A stretch of DNA of 64,000 nucleotides from Cellulomonas sp. NS3 (lineage in GTDB: Bacteria > Actinomycetota > Actinomycetes > Actinomycetales > Cellulomonadaceae): assembly GCF_024757985.1 (NCBI RefSeq), contig NZ_CP103289.1:3658001-3722000 (forward strand), written 5' to 3'. The notes under the pieces were generated by a model. The model ran no database searches. It was not told the origin of the DNA and worked only from the letters and a program-made list of their open reading frames with translations. Of this stretch, positions 1 to 8,345 are shown piece after piece; the stretch's first letter is position 1, and every line of letters begins with the position of its first letter. The position numbers and the translations under genes are program-made.

Positions 1-540
1 GCCCTCCGGGACGATCGAGCGCACCGCGTGCGCGAGCGCGAAGGACGCGAGCGCCTCGACCTCGGGCGACGGCTCGGTCGACAGGTCGGTCAGGCGGCCC
101 ACGAGCCAGTCCGCGAACTCGGCGACCCACCCGCGCTCACCCGCGTACCAGCGCTTCGCGACGGCGTCGCGGGGGAAGATCGTGGCGCTCAGCGGCGGCG
201 GCAGCACGACCGCCGGCTCGCGACCGTGCTCGTCGACGGCGACCGCCCAGCGCGCACCCGGCACGCGGGCGCAGACGGCGTCCCCGAGCGCGACGCCGAC
301 GGCGTCGATCGCCCCCGTCGGGTCACCCGACCCACCTCCGGTCGACCAGGCGTCGAGCGCGTCGTCGTACCGGCGGCCGATCGCCTGCGGGTCCGTCGCC
401 GACGCACCGGCCGGGAGGGATCCCCGCACGCGATCGAGCCACGCCAGGTCCGCCGGCCCCAGGTCGAGGACCTGGGGCTCGCCCGCGGCCGCCGGCGGCG
501 GTGCGGGGGTGCGGTCACGGTTGCGTCGGAAGAAGCCCAT
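1..540 (-). CDS. DUF3806-like protein, partial (C-terminus outside window)
   Basis: The frame is open from an ATG at 540 to the left edge without a stop, so 180 residues are visible and the C-terminus is missing. The protein starts with a basic stretch (MGFFRRNRDR) and a Pro/Ala linker, then an acidic, Trp-containing globular region. The section around DAVGVALGDAVCARVPGARW followed by a WAVAVDEHG strand resembles the core of the DUF3806 family, whose function is unknown. There is no signal peptide or membrane segment. No clear Shine-Dalgarno sequence precedes the ATG. Codon use is typical of its neighbours. The family call is from pattern recognition only. Confidence 0.6.
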   Translation of the reverse strand, partial: MGFFRRNRDRTPAPPPAAAGEPQVLDLGPADLAWLDRVRGSLPAGASATDPQAIGRRYDDALDAWSTGGGSGDPTGAIDAVGVALGDAVCARVPGARWAVAVDEHGREPAVVLPPPLSATIFPRDAVAKRWYAGERGWVAEFADWLVGRLTDLSTEPSPEVEALASFALAHAVRSIVPEG

Positions 541-666
541 GCGAGCATGTCGACGCGTCGGGCCGGGGACTTGAGCGGCGCTCGGGCGCCCGTGCGAGCG
601 ACCGGGCGGACGGTCTGCGCCCGGCGGGCCGCCGCCCCGGCTGCGACGTCAGTGCCTTCGGTGCCG

Positions 667-1614
667 TCAGTGCGCGGCGCCCGCGTGCTTCTTGCGCGGG
701 ATCACGTGCATGATCGCGACGACGACGGCCCCGACGACGAGCCCGATGAGCGCGGACGCGAGCGTGTTGACCAGCCAGGCGAGGAAGCCACCGATGCCGC
801 CGACGTGGTGGACGGCCTCCTCGGCGTGGTGCACGAGGTCGTACAGCCCGTGCCAGCCGAGCTCGTCGACCCCGACCAGCAGGATGTGCCCGCCGACCCA
901 GAGCATCGCGACGATCCCGACGGTCGAGAGCACCGCGAGCACCTTCGGCATGGCCTGCACCAGGAAGCGCCCGAACGACGCGACGCCGCCGCTCTTGTTC
1001 TGGGCGAGCTTGAGCCCGATGTCGTCCATCTTCACGATGAGCGCGACGACGCCGTAGACCATCACGGTGATCGCGAGCGCGACGACGATCAGGATGAGCG
1101 CGCGCGACACGAGCGGCTCGTCGGCGACCTCGTTGAGCGCGATGACCATGATCTCGGCCGACAGGATGAAGTCGGTGCGGATCGCGCCGGCGGTCATCTT
1201 CTTCTCGGTGTCCGGGCCCTGCACGACGGCGGGGGCCTCGTCCTGGTGCTTGCCGTGCCCGCTGACGAGCTCCCAGATCTTCTCCGCACCCTCGAACGCC
1301 AGGTACGTGCCGCCGACCATGAGGATCGGCGTCAGCAACCACGGCAGGAACTGACTGAGCAGCAGCGCCGCGGGCAGGATGAACAGGAGCTTGTTGCGCA
1401 GCGAGCCGATCGCGATGCGCCGGATCATGGGGAGCTCGCGGTCCGGCGTGAAGCCGCTCACGTAGCGCGGCGTGACCGCGGTGTCGTCGATCACGACGCC
1501 CGCCGCCTTCGCGCTGGCCCGGCCCGCCGCCGCTGTGACGTCGTCCACCGACGCCGCCGCGAGCTTCGCGAGCGCCGCGATGTCGTCGAGCAGTGCAGCC
1601 AAACCGCCGGGCAT
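667..1614 (-). CDS. DUF808 (YedI-type) inner-membrane protein
   Basis: A 315-residue integral membrane protein of the DUF808/YedI family, function not established. It begins MPGGLAALLDDIAALAKLAA, the usual start of this family, and has hydrophobic segments near residues 75-105, 150-190, 220-245 and 270-305. A conserved AGAIRTDFILSAEIM stretch precedes the second membrane region. The C-terminus is short and basic (IPRKKHAGAAH). The ATG at 1614 follows GAGGGAGACCCC, a good ribosome binding site. The frame stays open upstream, but only low-complexity antisense of the antiporter gene lies there. It is probably transcribed alone or after the antiporter (112 bp gap). Confidence 0.85.
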   Translation of the reverse strand: MPGGLAALLDDIAALAKLAAASVDDVTAAAGRASAKAAGVVIDDTAVTPRYVSGFTPDRELPMIRRIAIGSLRNKLLFILPAALLLSQFLPWLLTPILMVGGTYLAFEGAEKIWELVSGHGKHQDEAPAVVQGPDTEKKMTAGAIRTDFILSAEIMVIALNEVADEPLVSRALILIVVALAITVMVYGVVALIVKMDDIGLKLAQNKSGGVASFGRFLVQAMPKVLAVLSTVGIVAMLWVGGHILLVGVDELGWHGLYDLVHHAEEAVHHVGGIGGFLAWLVNTLASALIGLVVGAVVVAIMHVIPRKKHAGAAH

Positions 1615-1726
1615 GGGGTCTCCCTCGTTCGTGGTGCCGTGGGGGCCTAGCGTGCCACCCGCCGGGCGTGGCGGCGCGTTCGTCCGGCGACGAGCGGCGC
1701 CGGTGGCGGCGACCGGCGCCACCGGC

Positions 1727-3430
1727 TCAGTCGGCGCCCTTCGGTGCGGCCTCGGGCTCCTGCGCCTCGGGGTCCGGGACCAGCACCTCGGGGTCGTGCG
1801 CGCGCGCGGCCTTCCGGTGCAGCAGCACCTCGGGGTCGTGCCCCCGCGCGGCGTCCCGGTGCAGCAGCACCTCGGCGGCGTGGTCCGCGAGCGCGGTGCC
1901 CGCCGAGCCGTACAGGTGGAACACGGCGTCCGCCCCGTGCCGGCGCAGCTCGTCGACGTCGTCGTCGTAGCGCGCGACTGCCGCGACCTTGCCCGTGAAG
2001 CCGGCCTTCTGCAGCCGGGCCAGCGCGATGAGGTTGGCCTTGTGGAACGGCATCGCGAGCACGACCATCTGCACCCGGCCTGCTCGCCGCACGCGCGTCC
2101 AGAACTCGACGTCCGTGGCGTCGGCGCGCAGCACGTCGAAGCCCCGCGTCGTGAGCTCGCTGACCCGCGCGGGATCGTGCTCCACGCCGACGACCGACAG
2201 GCCGTACCCGTCACGCAGCTGCTCGTACGTCGCGGCACCGATCCGCCCGAGCCCGAGCACGAGGGCGTCGGAGTGCCCGACGTCGACGAGGCGGTCGTCG
2301 GGGTGCAGCTCGTGCGTGCTGTGGTGCGGCAGCAGCTTGACCATCCTGCTCGCGAGCTCGACGCCGCGACGGTTGACGAGCGCGGACACCGCGAAGCTGA
2401 TCGCGACGGCGAGCGAGACGACGACGACCCACCGGTCGTCGAGCAGGCCACCCGAGGCACCGACGACCGCGACGATGATGCCGAACTCCGAGAAGTTCGC
2501 CAGCACGAGCCCGGTGAGGAAGGCGGTCCGCCGCCGCAGCCGCATGGCCCAGAGCAGCACGGCGTAGAACGCGACCTGCAGCGGCAGCACCGCGAGCAGC
2601 GCGACCGCGAGCAGCAGCTCCGTGGCGCCCGGCCGCCCGTGCAGGCCGATCTGCAGGAAGAACGCGACGAGCATGAGGTCCTTGAACGTCATGAGCGACC
2701 GCGACATCTCCGACGCCCCGGGGTGCTTCGCGAGGAGCACGCCCATGACCAGCGCCCCGAGCTCGCCGTGCACGCCGGCAGCCTCGAACAGGCCCCAGCC
2801 GACCGCGACGGCGACCGTCACCCCGAACAGCGCCTGCAGCTCGCCGTGCCCGATGCGGTCCCAGATGCGGTGCAGCGGCCACGCGGCGGGGACGACGAGG
2901 ACGAGCGCGAGCGCCCACGGGCTCGGCACCTCGCCGCCCGAGAGCGCCATGAACGCGACGGCTACGACGTCCTGCATGACGAGCAGCCCCACCGCGATGC
3001 GCCCGTACAGCGACGTCGTGTCGGAGCGGTCCTCGAGCACCTTGACCACGAACACGGTCGACGAGAACGACAGCGCGAAGCCGACGAGCGCGAGCCCGCC
3101 GAGCGGCTCGTCGGCCACGAGCGCGGGCCCGACGAGGGCGAGCAGCCCGAGGAAGCCGAGCGTGACGGCGGTCGACAGCACGATGTGGACGCTCGTCGTG
3201 AGCCAGATCTCGCGGCGCAGCAGCGTGCGCGCGTCGAACTTCAGGCCGATCGCGAACAGGAGCAGGACCACGCCGAGGTCGGCGACCTGCTCGAGCCCGT
3301 CCGGCGCAGGCGCCCCCATCGCGCCGAGCGCGAACCCGGCGACGAGGTAGCCGACGAGCGGCGGGAGCCGCACCCCGGTCGCGAGCAGGCCGCCGACCAC
3401 GGCTGCCGCGAGATACAGGCCCAGCTCCAT
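1727..3430 (-). CDS. CPA2-family cation/proton antiporter with RCK (TrkA-N) domain
   Basis: A 567-residue KefB/YbaL-type monovalent cation:proton antiporter. About twelve membrane segments fill residues 1-360, including the conserved VGLLVMQDVVAVAFMAL helix. A Rossmann-fold TrkA-N domain begins near residue 380 (LVLGLGRIGAATYEQL, then VGVEHDP) and would bind NAD(H) or nucleotide to gate transport. The start at 3430 (MELGLYL) follows GGGGGTGCGC; an alternative ATG at 3454 adds eight residues but lacks a ribosome binding site. The C-terminus is unusual: 14-residue repeats with a HDPEVL core form an acidic tail. Substrate (K+ or Na+) cannot be decided from sequence. Confidence 0.88.
   Translation of the reverse strand: MELGLYLAAAVVGGLLATGVRLPPLVGYLVAGFALGAMGAPAPDGLEQVADLGVVLLLFAIGLKFDARTLLRREIWLTTSVHIVLSTAVTLGFLGLLALVGPALVADEPLGGLALVGFALSFSSTVFVVKVLEDRSDTTSLYGRIAVGLLVMQDVVAVAFMALSGGEVPSPWALALVLVVPAAWPLHRIWDRIGHGELQALFGVTVAVAVGWGLFEAAGVHGELGALVMGVLLAKHPGASEMSRSLMTFKDLMLVAFFLQIGLHGRPGATELLLAVALLAVLPLQVAFYAVLLWAMRLRRRTAFLTGLVLANFSEFGIIVAVVGASGGLLDDRWVVVVSLAVAISFAVSALVNRRGVELASRMVKLLPHHSTHELHPDDRLVDVGHSDALVLGLGRIGAATYEQLRDGYGLSVVGVEHDPARVSELTTRGFDVLRADATDVEFWTRVRRAGRVQMVVLAMPFHKANLIALARLQKAGFTGKVAAVARYDDDVDELRRHGADAVFHLYGSAGTALADHAAEVLLHRDAARGHDPEVLLHRKAARAHDPEVLVPDPEAQEPEAAPKGAD
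1781..1873 (-). repeat. 42-bp tandem repeats in the antiporter C-terminal tail
   Basis: The CAGCACCTC element (GAGGTGCTG in the gene, coding Glu-Val-Leu) recurs at 1781, 1823 and 1865, exactly 42 bp apart. It encodes 14-residue units containing HDPEVL and AAR. The first two units are nearly identical at DNA level, so copy number may vary between strains. Confidence 0.75.
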
Positions 3431-3500
3431 GCGCACCCCCAGTGGTGCGGACATTGTCGCGCACGCACGATCGGGTGCACCCGGGTCGCCGGCACGACGA

Positions 3501-3536
3501 ACGCCGCCCGACGACGGTGCTGTCGTCGGGCGGCGT
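3501..3536 (-). terminator. Hairpin terminator after the GH64 gene
   Basis: A perfect 15-bp inverted repeat (ACGCCGCCCGACGAC, six-base loop, GTCGTCGGGCGGCGT) lies 20 bp beyond the GH64 stop codon. There is no long U tract, as is common for actinobacterial terminators. It could also limit read-through into the antiporter gene. Confidence 0.75.
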
Positions 3537-3556
3537 CATTCGTGCGGCCGTGCCCG

Positions 3557-5167
3557 TCAGGCGCCCGGGACCGACCAGCGCTGGGCATCGTTGCTGTAGC
3601 AGGTCCAGATCTGGATCCGGTTGCCGTTCGCGCTCCCGTTCGCCGGGTTGTCGAGGCACTTGCCCGACGCGGGGTTGCGGTAGGAGCTGCCGTCGCGGAC
3701 CCAGGTCTGGTTCGACTGGCCCGGGTTGCAGTCCCACAGCTGGACCTTGGCGCCGTTCGCCGTGCCCCAGTCCGCGATGTCGATGCACTTGCCGAGCGCG
3801 CGCAGCGTGCCGTCGGTGCCGAACGTCCAGCGCTGGGCGTTCGTGCCGTTGCACTCCCAGAGCTGCACCGCGGTGCCGTTGGCGCTGTTGGCGCTCGCGA
3901 CGTCGAGGCACTTGCCCGCGACGCCGGAGGTCACCGCGCCGGTCCCGCTCGTCGCACCGCCACCGCCACCGCCGCCGCCCGTGCCCGCACCGAACGGGGT
4001 GAGGTCGATGCGTGCGCTGCGCGGGTCGCCGTCGTGCACGAGCGACTCGAACGCGCCGACGTCGTCGAACGCGAACGCGTACGCGCGCCCGTCGGTCATC
4101 GCGGCGTGGATGACGCGCCCGTACAGGTTCGGGGGCGTGGAGCGGTAGAACTGGCCGGCGTCGAGGACCGGCTCGGTCGAGCTCGCGCCGAGCGTCCCGC
4201 GGAACAGCGCGGCGCACAGCGTGCGGGCGATCGGGCCGACGACCTGGTCGTTCGGCGCGTGCAGCGCACCGTCGCAGCCCCAGACGTCCGAGGACGACGG
4301 CCGCGCGAACGCCGCGACCTCACGGCCGGACGTGTCGGTGAAGCGCAGCGTCGTGCCGGACGTGCGGCCCGTGTAGCGGACCTCGGGCCGGTCGCCGAAC
4401 GGCTGCACCGTGAGGGTGCGCGACGTGTACGCGTTCCACGCCGACGCGATGTAGCCGTCGAGGTAGGTCGCGCTCAGCAGCCCCGCACCGGCGGCCTTGC
4501 CGGGGGCGAGGACGCGCAGGACGGTGCCGTCGGCGCGGGTGACGACGCTGCGCGCGAACGCGGGGTCGGCCCGGAGCGCGTCGATGATCTGCTGGCGACC
4601 GTTGGGGACGAGCTTGCCCGTCGTGCGCGTGGCCCCCGAGGCGCCCGTGACGCTCACGGAGTGCGGGACGGCGAACATGTCGACCTGCGAGCTGTTGAGC
4701 CACAGCCCGGACTCGTTGTAGGTGAGCTCGCTCCAGTCGAACAGCATGTCCCGCGTGGGGTCGCCCGCCGCCCACGGCGCGGGCTGCACGACGCCGCCCG
4801 GCGTCAGCGAGAACGGCAGCTTCTGACCGAACGAGAAGTAGATCCGGCCCGAGAAGCCGCGCGGGACCTGCACGGTGACCGCGCCGCCGTTGGCCGGTCC
4901 GGCGATCGCGCTGTCCGGCGCGGGCGAGGGCGGGTTCGAGCCCGCGGGCCAGGCGCGGAACGTGCCGCCGCCGTCGACCCAGCCGAGCTGGCCGGTCGCG
5001 AGGTTGGTGCCGAGCACGTGCACGAACACCTGCTCGCCCCGCCCGGACTGGTTCGCGACCGTGATCGGCAGCCGGTCCGGCCCGAGTGCGGCGGCCGGTG
5101 CGGCGGCCCCCATGACGCAGACGGCTCCCGCGACCAGCGCGGTCAGCCACTTCCGAAGTTGATGCAT
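3557..5167 (-). CDS. Secreted GH64 beta-1,3-glucanase with C-terminal ricin-type lectin (CBM13) module
   Basis: A 536-residue secreted enzyme expected to cut beta-1,3-glucans (fungal wall, laminarin), in the laminaripentaose-producing family GH64. Residues 1-28 are a Sec signal peptide ending AAPAAALG. The catalytic domain spans about 30-390. Glu147 in DWSELTYN and Asp163 in SSQVDMF are spaced by 16, as are the catalytic Glu/Asp of characterised GH64 enzymes. A glycine-rich linker (near 395-405) leads to a beta-trefoil lectin domain of three repeats with QRW/QTW motifs (NAQRW, SNQTW, DAQRW), likely for polysaccharide binding. The ATG at 5167 follows GAAGGGAAGACG. A small inverted repeat upstream (5297-5312) may be a regulator site. 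Confidence 0.93.
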   Translation of the reverse strand: MHQLRKWLTALVAGAVCVMGAAAPAAALGPDRLPITVANQSGRGEQVFVHVLGTNLATGQLGWVDGGGTFRAWPAGSNPPSPAPDSAIAGPANGGAVTVQVPRGFSGRIYFSFGQKLPFSLTPGGVVQPAPWAAGDPTRDMLFDWSELTYNESGLWLNSSQVDMFAVPHSVSVTGASGATRTTGKLVPNGRQQIIDALRADPAFARSVVTRADGTVLRVLAPGKAAGAGLLSATYLDGYIASAWNAYTSRTLTVQPFGDRPEVRYTGRTSGTTLRFTDTSGREVAAFARPSSSDVWGCDGALHAPNDQVVGPIARTLCAALFRGTLGASSTEPVLDAGQFYRSTPPNLYGRVIHAAMTDGRAYAFAFDDVGAFESLVHDGDPRSARIDLTPFGAGTGGGGGGGGATSGTGAVTSGVAGKCLDVASANSANGTAVQLWECNGTNAQRWTFGTDGTLRALGKCIDIADWGTANGAKVQLWDCNPGQSNQTWVRDGSSYRNPASGKCLDNPANGSANGNRIQIWTCYSNDAQRWSVPGA

Positions 5168-5296
5168 CGTCTTCCCTTCGCCCCCTGGTGGGCCCGCGCG
5201 CCGTCCAGCACGCAGGAACGGGCGCGCGACACTGCGCACCCGGACGCGGCGGCGCGACCGGAGAGGCCGGCACCGCCGGGCAATTGGTTAGTGATC

Positions 5297-5312
5297 CTGA
5301 CATACAGGTCAG
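5297..5312. promoter_or_regulatory. Inverted repeat upstream of the GH64 gene, possible operator
   Basis: CTGAC-ATACAG-GTCAG sits in a locally AT-rich patch 130 bp upstream of the glucanase start, inside the 295-bp gap to the helicase gene. Its size and symmetry fit a TetR- or GntR-type repressor site. No regulator gene is adjacent. Apart from this site I see nothing else identifiable in the 5168-5462 gap. Confidence 0.4.
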
Positions 5313-5462
5313 TAAGCCGCCACCGCCCGAAGGTGTGGACGGTTTTCCGTTATCCGGAGCGCTCGTCGGCGTCCGTCGGCCACCGCGCCGTCGAGGCGCC
5401 CGACGGCCGGCGCGGCCGCGACGCTCGCGGGTGCGCGGTCCTCCGGCGGAGTCGCGGGCGAC

Positions 5463-7616
5463 TCAGCCCATGCCCTCCGCGGCCAGCGCGTCCGTGAGCA
5501 GCGCGACCAGGGCTTCGAGCTGCACGTCCGTCGACGACGAGCCGTCGTCCTCCCCCGCGCCGTCGAGCGCCCGTGCCGCGAGCCCCGACTTGCTGTCGAT
5601 GAGCTCGGCGATCTTCGCGTCGATGGTCTGGGCGGCGATGATCCGCCACGCCGTGACCGGCTCGGTCTGGCCGATGCGGTGGATCCGGTCGATGGCCTGG
5701 GTCTGCTCGGCGTCGGTCCAGGACAGCTCCGCGAGCACGAGGTTCGACGCGACCTGGAGGTTGAGCCCGACGCCGGCGGCCGTCAGCGAGCACACCACGA
5801 TCTGCACGTCGGGGTCCTCGACGAACGCCTTGATGTTCTTCGCGCGCACCCGCGGCGTCTGCTCCCCGCGGATGGAGGCGTGCTTGATGCCGCGGTCCGT
5901 GAACGTCTGCTCGGCCTGGTCCATGACGTCGACGTGCTTGGCGAAGAACACGACCTTGCCGACGTTGCGCGCGAGCTGTGCGGCGTAGTCGGCAGCGAGC
6001 CCGGCCTTCGCCTGGCCGATCCGGCGGACCATCGTGAAGACGTTCTCGCCGCCCGCCTTCGAGCTCGAGTCCTTGAGCTCGGTCGCGGCCACGCGGCGCG
6101 CGAGCTCGAGGTCGATCCCGTCGGGGACGCCCTCCGCCGCGCGCGACTCGATGACCGACCGGTAGCGCTCGACGAGCCGACGGGACAGCGCGGCCTCCGC
6201 GGCGCGGATCGAGCGGCCCACCGCGCCGTCGAGCTCGACGGGGAGGTCCGCGACGCGGCGCGCCGGGATGTCGGCGACCACGTCGGCCTTGCGCCGACGC
6301 ACGATGCCCATCTCGATCACGCTGGCCCGCGCCTCCGCGTAGAACCCGGGGTCCGCCGGCGTCAGCCCGGTCTCCTCGAGCGCCGTCATCAGCGCGCCGA
6401 GCGGCTGCTTGTCGTCGATCCAGCCGAGCAGCTGCCAGATCGCCCGGAAGTCCTCGATGTCGTTGATCAGTGGCGTGCCGGTGAGCGCCATGAGCAGCGG
6501 CCGGGCGACGCGCTCCCGGATCCGCTCCGAGAGCGACAGCACGTGCCGCGAGCGCAGCGAGGTCTTGTTCTTGATGAAGTGCGCCTCGTCGACGACCATC
6601 CCGCGGAAGCCCAGGTCACCGAGCCAGCCGACGTGCCGGTCCAGGAGCTCGTAGTTCACGATCACGACGTCCGCGAACCCGTCGACCTGCTCCCCGTCCC
6701 CGTGCACGACCGTGGCGCGCCGGTGCGGCATCCACATGCCCACCTCGTGCGCCCAGTTCGTCTTGACGACGTTCGGGACCACGACGAGCAGCGGGAACGC
6801 GTCGGCGGCCTGCGCGGCGAGCAGCGCCTGCGCGGTCTTGCCGAGCCCCGGCTCGTCGGCGAGCAGGAACGTGCGGTGACCACGGGCCGTCGCGGCGACG
6901 ACCTGCGCCTGGTGCGGCATGAGCTCCCGGCCCAGCGGGACGCGCACGGCGCGGGGCTCGGGCAGCGGCATGCACGCGGGCGCGCCGGGGGCGGCCTCGG
7001 CGAACGACCGGAACAGCGGCTCGAGCAGCTCCCAGCCGGCCAGACGCCGGGGACGGGCGGCCGTCCGCTGCGCCGCGGCCTCGAAGTCCGGGGCGAGGAA
7101 CGGGTTCGCGAGCTGGCGCGAGAGGACGGAGCGGGGAACGACGCGGTTCTCGGCGCCGGGTGTCGGCGCGGGGGGTGCGACGGGCTCGGGCTCCTCGGGC
7201 GGCTCGATCCCGCCGGCGCGCAGGACCGTCGCCTTGAACGCACGCGCCGCGTCGGTGACCTTGGCGTCCTCGGCGAGCAGCGCGAGCAGCGACGTGTCCC
7301 GGGCGGCGGTCTTCGCGAGCATCGTCGCGACCCCGTCGAGCCGCTTGAGCTCCTGGGTCCGCTTCGCCTCGGTCAGGGTCGTGTCGGCCTTGAGCCGCGT
7401 GCGCTCCTCGCGCACGAGCAACGCCACGACCTGGAACTTCGTGCGGATCGCGGGGCGGGTCGGCGGCCGCTGCACGGCGCTGTCGACCTCGCGGGCGACC
7501 CCGGCGAGGACCGGGATCAGCCCCTCCTCCGTAGGGCGCTGGGCGCCGCGGCGACGCTGGGCGGGGGCGGGCTCGGGGCGCGCACGACCGGACCGGCGCT
7601 GGCCTGCTCGGGCCAC
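5463..7616 (-). CDS. SNF2-family DEAD/DEAH-box helicase
   Basis: A 717-residue Swi2/Snf2-type ATPase that would translocate on duplex DNA or remodel protein-DNA complexes. The N-terminal 220 residues are charged and of unknown role. Helicase motifs follow: Walker A GLGKT with Lys260, DEAH at 343-346 (VVDEAHFIKN), motif III ALTGTP, and the C-terminal lobe ending with the family hallmark AIDRIHRIGQ. The GTG start at 7616 follows AAGGAGGACAT, a strong ribosome binding site that decides the start over an ORF extended upstream. The order of motifs suggests the SMARCAL1/HepA-like branch. It appears monocistronic, with a nested inverted repeat just upstream. Confidence 0.88.
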   Translation of the reverse strand: MARAGQRRSGRARPEPAPAQRRRGAQRPTEEGLIPVLAGVAREVDSAVQRPPTRPAIRTKFQVVALLVREERTRLKADTTLTEAKRTQELKRLDGVATMLAKTAARDTSLLALLAEDAKVTDAARAFKATVLRAGGIEPPEEPEPVAPPAPTPGAENRVVPRSVLSRQLANPFLAPDFEAAAQRTAARPRRLAGWELLEPLFRSFAEAAPGAPACMPLPEPRAVRVPLGRELMPHQAQVVAATARGHRTFLLADEPGLGKTAQALLAAQAADAFPLLVVVPNVVKTNWAHEVGMWMPHRRATVVHGDGEQVDGFADVVIVNYELLDRHVGWLGDLGFRGMVVDEAHFIKNKTSLRSRHVLSLSERIRERVARPLLMALTGTPLINDIEDFRAIWQLLGWIDDKQPLGALMTALEETGLTPADPGFYAEARASVIEMGIVRRRKADVVADIPARRVADLPVELDGAVGRSIRAAEAALSRRLVERYRSVIESRAAEGVPDGIDLELARRVAATELKDSSSKAGGENVFTMVRRIGQAKAGLAADYAAQLARNVGKVVFFAKHVDVMDQAEQTFTDRGIKHASIRGEQTPRVRAKNIKAFVEDPDVQIVVCSLTAAGVGLNLQVASNLVLAELSWTDAEQTQAIDRIHRIGQTEPVTAWRIIAAQTIDAKIAELIDSKSGLAARALDGAGEDDGSSSTDVQLEALVALLTDALAAEGMG

Positions 7617-7635
7617 ATGTCCTCCTTCAAGCGTC

Positions 7636-7669
7636 CGCAGTGCAGGTGTCTGCACCGCACTGCACTGCG
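7636..7669. promoter_or_regulatory. Nested inverted repeat upstream of the helicase gene
   Basis: CGCAGTGCAG (7636-7645) is a perfect inverted match to CTGCACTGCG (7660-7669), with a 14-bp spacer that itself carries GGTG/CACC arms (7645-7656). It ends nine bases upstream of the AAGGAGG ribosome binding site. It could be an operator or, if transcribed, a leader hairpin of the helicase mRNA. Confidence 0.4.
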
Positions 7670-8074
7670 TCGGCGACCGCGATCGCCGACACAGGGTGCC
7701 GCGCCGCCCCGGTCGAGCCGGGACAGGTCGGCCGCCGCTCCGCCGCGAGGCGGACCGCACGCGCACGTCGGGTGCGCGACGCAGGTCCGCAGGATGCGGC
7801 CAGCGGCGGCGGTCCGGGCGTCGTCACGACGGCCGGGCTCGCGGGCGACGACCCCCTGCGCTCGACGGGGGTCGGTGCGGGAGTCGTGCGTCCGTCCGGG
7901 ACGGGCCGACCGGCGTCGACCGCTGGGTTGTCCACGTACCCCGACAGACTATCCGCATCGCGAGACAGGTCGCGGACGGATCGCCGACGACGCGTCGCGG
8001 GCCGTCGAAGCCACGCCGACATCTGCTGTCGTCGCCCCAGTTGCCGAGTTGTCGACCCGCGCGTGGAGCGTCGG
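7670..8074. other. Gene-free stretch between the helicase gene and tRNA-Arg
   Basis: About 400 bp without a convincing gene: open frames here lack ribosome binding sites and look like low-complexity Arg/Pro/Ala translations. A TTGTCC...TATCCG pair near 7926-7955 resembles a plus-strand promoter, but nothing recognisable lies downstream of it before the antisense tRNA. Confidence 0.5.
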
Positions 8075-8147
8075 TGCGCCTGGGCAGATTCGAACTGCCG
8101 ACACCCGCTTTAGGAGAGCGGTGCTCTATCCCCTGAGCTACAGGCGC
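8075..8147 (-). tRNA. tRNA-Arg (anticodon CCT)
   Basis: Read on the minus strand, the 73 bases fold as a full cloverleaf. The acceptor stem GCGCCTG pairs with CAGGCGC. A D arm GCTC...GAGC follows. The anticodon stem CCGCT/AGCGG holds loop CTCCTAA, giving anticodon CCT for the AGG codon. The T arm is GGCAG-TTCGAAT-CTGCC, and the discriminator is A. The 3' CCA is not encoded. A TAGGCT element about 45 bases upstream (minus strand) could be the promoter -10. No integrated element flanks it. Confidence 0.96.
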
Positions 8148-8345
8148 GGGGGCCTCCGTCGCACGGACTGCCGCGGCGGGACGCCGACGAGCCTACCGGC
8201 TCACCTCGCTCCGCTGCCGCCCGCGACGAGGCGCACGGGCGCCGCCCGTCTCACAGCGTCCCGAGCGAGGCCACGGCCTCCTGCCGGAGCTCGGGAACAG
8301 CGGCGGCGATGTGCACGAGGTCACGGTCGTCGTGCAGGACCGTCG

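Noticed and set aside
1472-5497. A 1341-codon open frame on the plus strand, antisense to the antiporter and glucanase
   Set aside because: Its translation is Arg/Asp/Val/Ala low complexity with no domain. It is the shadow of real minus-strand genes in a GC-rich sequence.
8075-8147. tRNA-Arg as an integration site of a mobile element
   Set aside because: No integrase, no second copy of the tRNA 3' end and no change of gene type on either side were seen.
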